The notes beneath the pieces were generated by a model. That model ran no database searches. It was given only the letters and a program-made list of their open reading frames with translations, and was not told where the DNA came from. A program made the translations under genes and the position numbers. From assembly GCA_026389335.1 (NCBI GenBank), contig JAPLIB010000156.1, positions 1-39,676 of the forward strand: a DNA stretch of 39,676 nucleotides, written 5' to 3'. This document shows, one piece after another, positions 39,444-39,676 of this stretch. The stretch comes from Cyanobacteriota bacterium (GTDB lineage Bacteria; Cyanobacteriota; Cyanobacteriia; PCC-6307; Cyanobiaceae). Each line of letters opens with the position of its first letter. Within the stretch, counting starts at the first letter, position 1.

Positions 39444-39676
39444 GAGGGCACCTCGAAAAATCAACAAGGCACTTGATTCCGGCGTGATCTCGTTTATGAT
39501 TGGTTGAGCAATTTTCATGCCAACAGTGGGTCAGAGAGGCTTCTGGGACGAACAGCAAAGAGTCACAAAGCTCCAGGACAAAAAGCCGGTTCTCAAGAGC
39601 CTTGCTGATTCAATCCCATGGGAATCATTCCGCCCACTGCTTGACAAGGGCTATGAGCACGAGCGCAAGAGCAATG
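39444..39676 (+). mobile_element. Left part of an IS5-family element, continues beyond the window
   Basis: A transposase frame opens at 39517. The sequence GAGGGCACCTCGAAAAA at 39444 is a plausible terminal repeat 73 bases before its ATG, which would place the boundary in codon 39 of the GTPase open frame. The other end is not in the window, so this boundary is a proposal. Confidence 0.6.
39517..39676 (+). CDS. IS5-family transposase, N-terminal fragment cut by window edge
   Basis: 53 residues are visible from ATG 39517: GQRGFWDEQQRVTKL and LADSIPWESFRPLL followed by DKGYEHERKSN, the recognised N-terminus of IS5-type (DUF772-containing) transposases. It runs off the right edge, so no catalytic residues can be seen. 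Confidence 0.85.
   Translation, partial: MPTVGQRGFWDEQQRVTKLQDKKPVLKSLADSIPWESFRPLLDKGYEHERKSN

Overview
The window reads as a GC-rich bacterial accessory region, a mosaic of phage-type structural genes, small hypothetical genes, toxin-antitoxin-like pairs, defence systems and insertion sequences. Hand-counted lines in the conserved genes are about 70% G+C. Island-like stretches near 8.2-9.7 kb, 22.1-22.95 kb and 31-31.8 kb are visibly more AT-rich. The gene style (collagen-like and Kelch-like virion genes, PIN pairs, many genes without a clear Shine-Dalgarno) would fit a Synechococcus/Cyanobium-type picocyanobacterium. That host guess is inference from general resemblance, and no rRNA, tRNA or photosynthesis gene is present to settle it.

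Layout. 1-5.1 kb: five plus-strand genes resembling distal tail or fibre proteins of a phage (the first is open at the window edge), with collagen-like Gly-X-Y repeats, a DUF1566-like domain and Kelch-like beta repeats. 5.2-6.7 kb: a 316-aa protein of unknown function coupled to a PIN-domain ribonuclease. 6.7-12.7 kb: mostly minus-strand small genes. These include two paralogous coiled-coil genes with near-identical structured leaders, a DUF7227-like protein, a DUF1810 protein, a C39-like cysteine peptidase and a MltR-like protein. 12.8-13.4 kb: an orphan PD-(D/E)XK nuclease-like gene.

13.5-30.9 kb: a complete BREX phage-defence operon whose order, brxE-brxA-brxB-brxC-pglX-pglZ-brxD-brxHI, is that of the type 6 subtype. 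Most genes overlap by 1-4 bases, so it looks like one translationally coupled unit. A Phd/VapC-type toxin-antitoxin pair sits between brxC and pglX, and the toxin stop overlaps the pglX start. The middle of pglX (target-recognition part) has a different base composition, which suggests specificity exchange. An unrecognised 283-aa gene is coupled to the end of brxHI and may be an accessory component.

31.9-39.7 kb: a small hypothetical gene, a decayed metallophosphatase pseudogene, then a minus-strand operon of four genes (a large dynamin-like GTPase, a second GTPase, a membrane-anchored protein, a small protein) joined by ATGA overlaps. I read it as a GTPase-centred conflict system. An IS3-family element, with its own programmed -1 frameshift signal, has landed within the first codons of the second GTPase. 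An IS5-family transposase starts at the right edge and abuts or truncates the first GTPase. The second system is therefore probably damaged, while the BREX operon looks intact.
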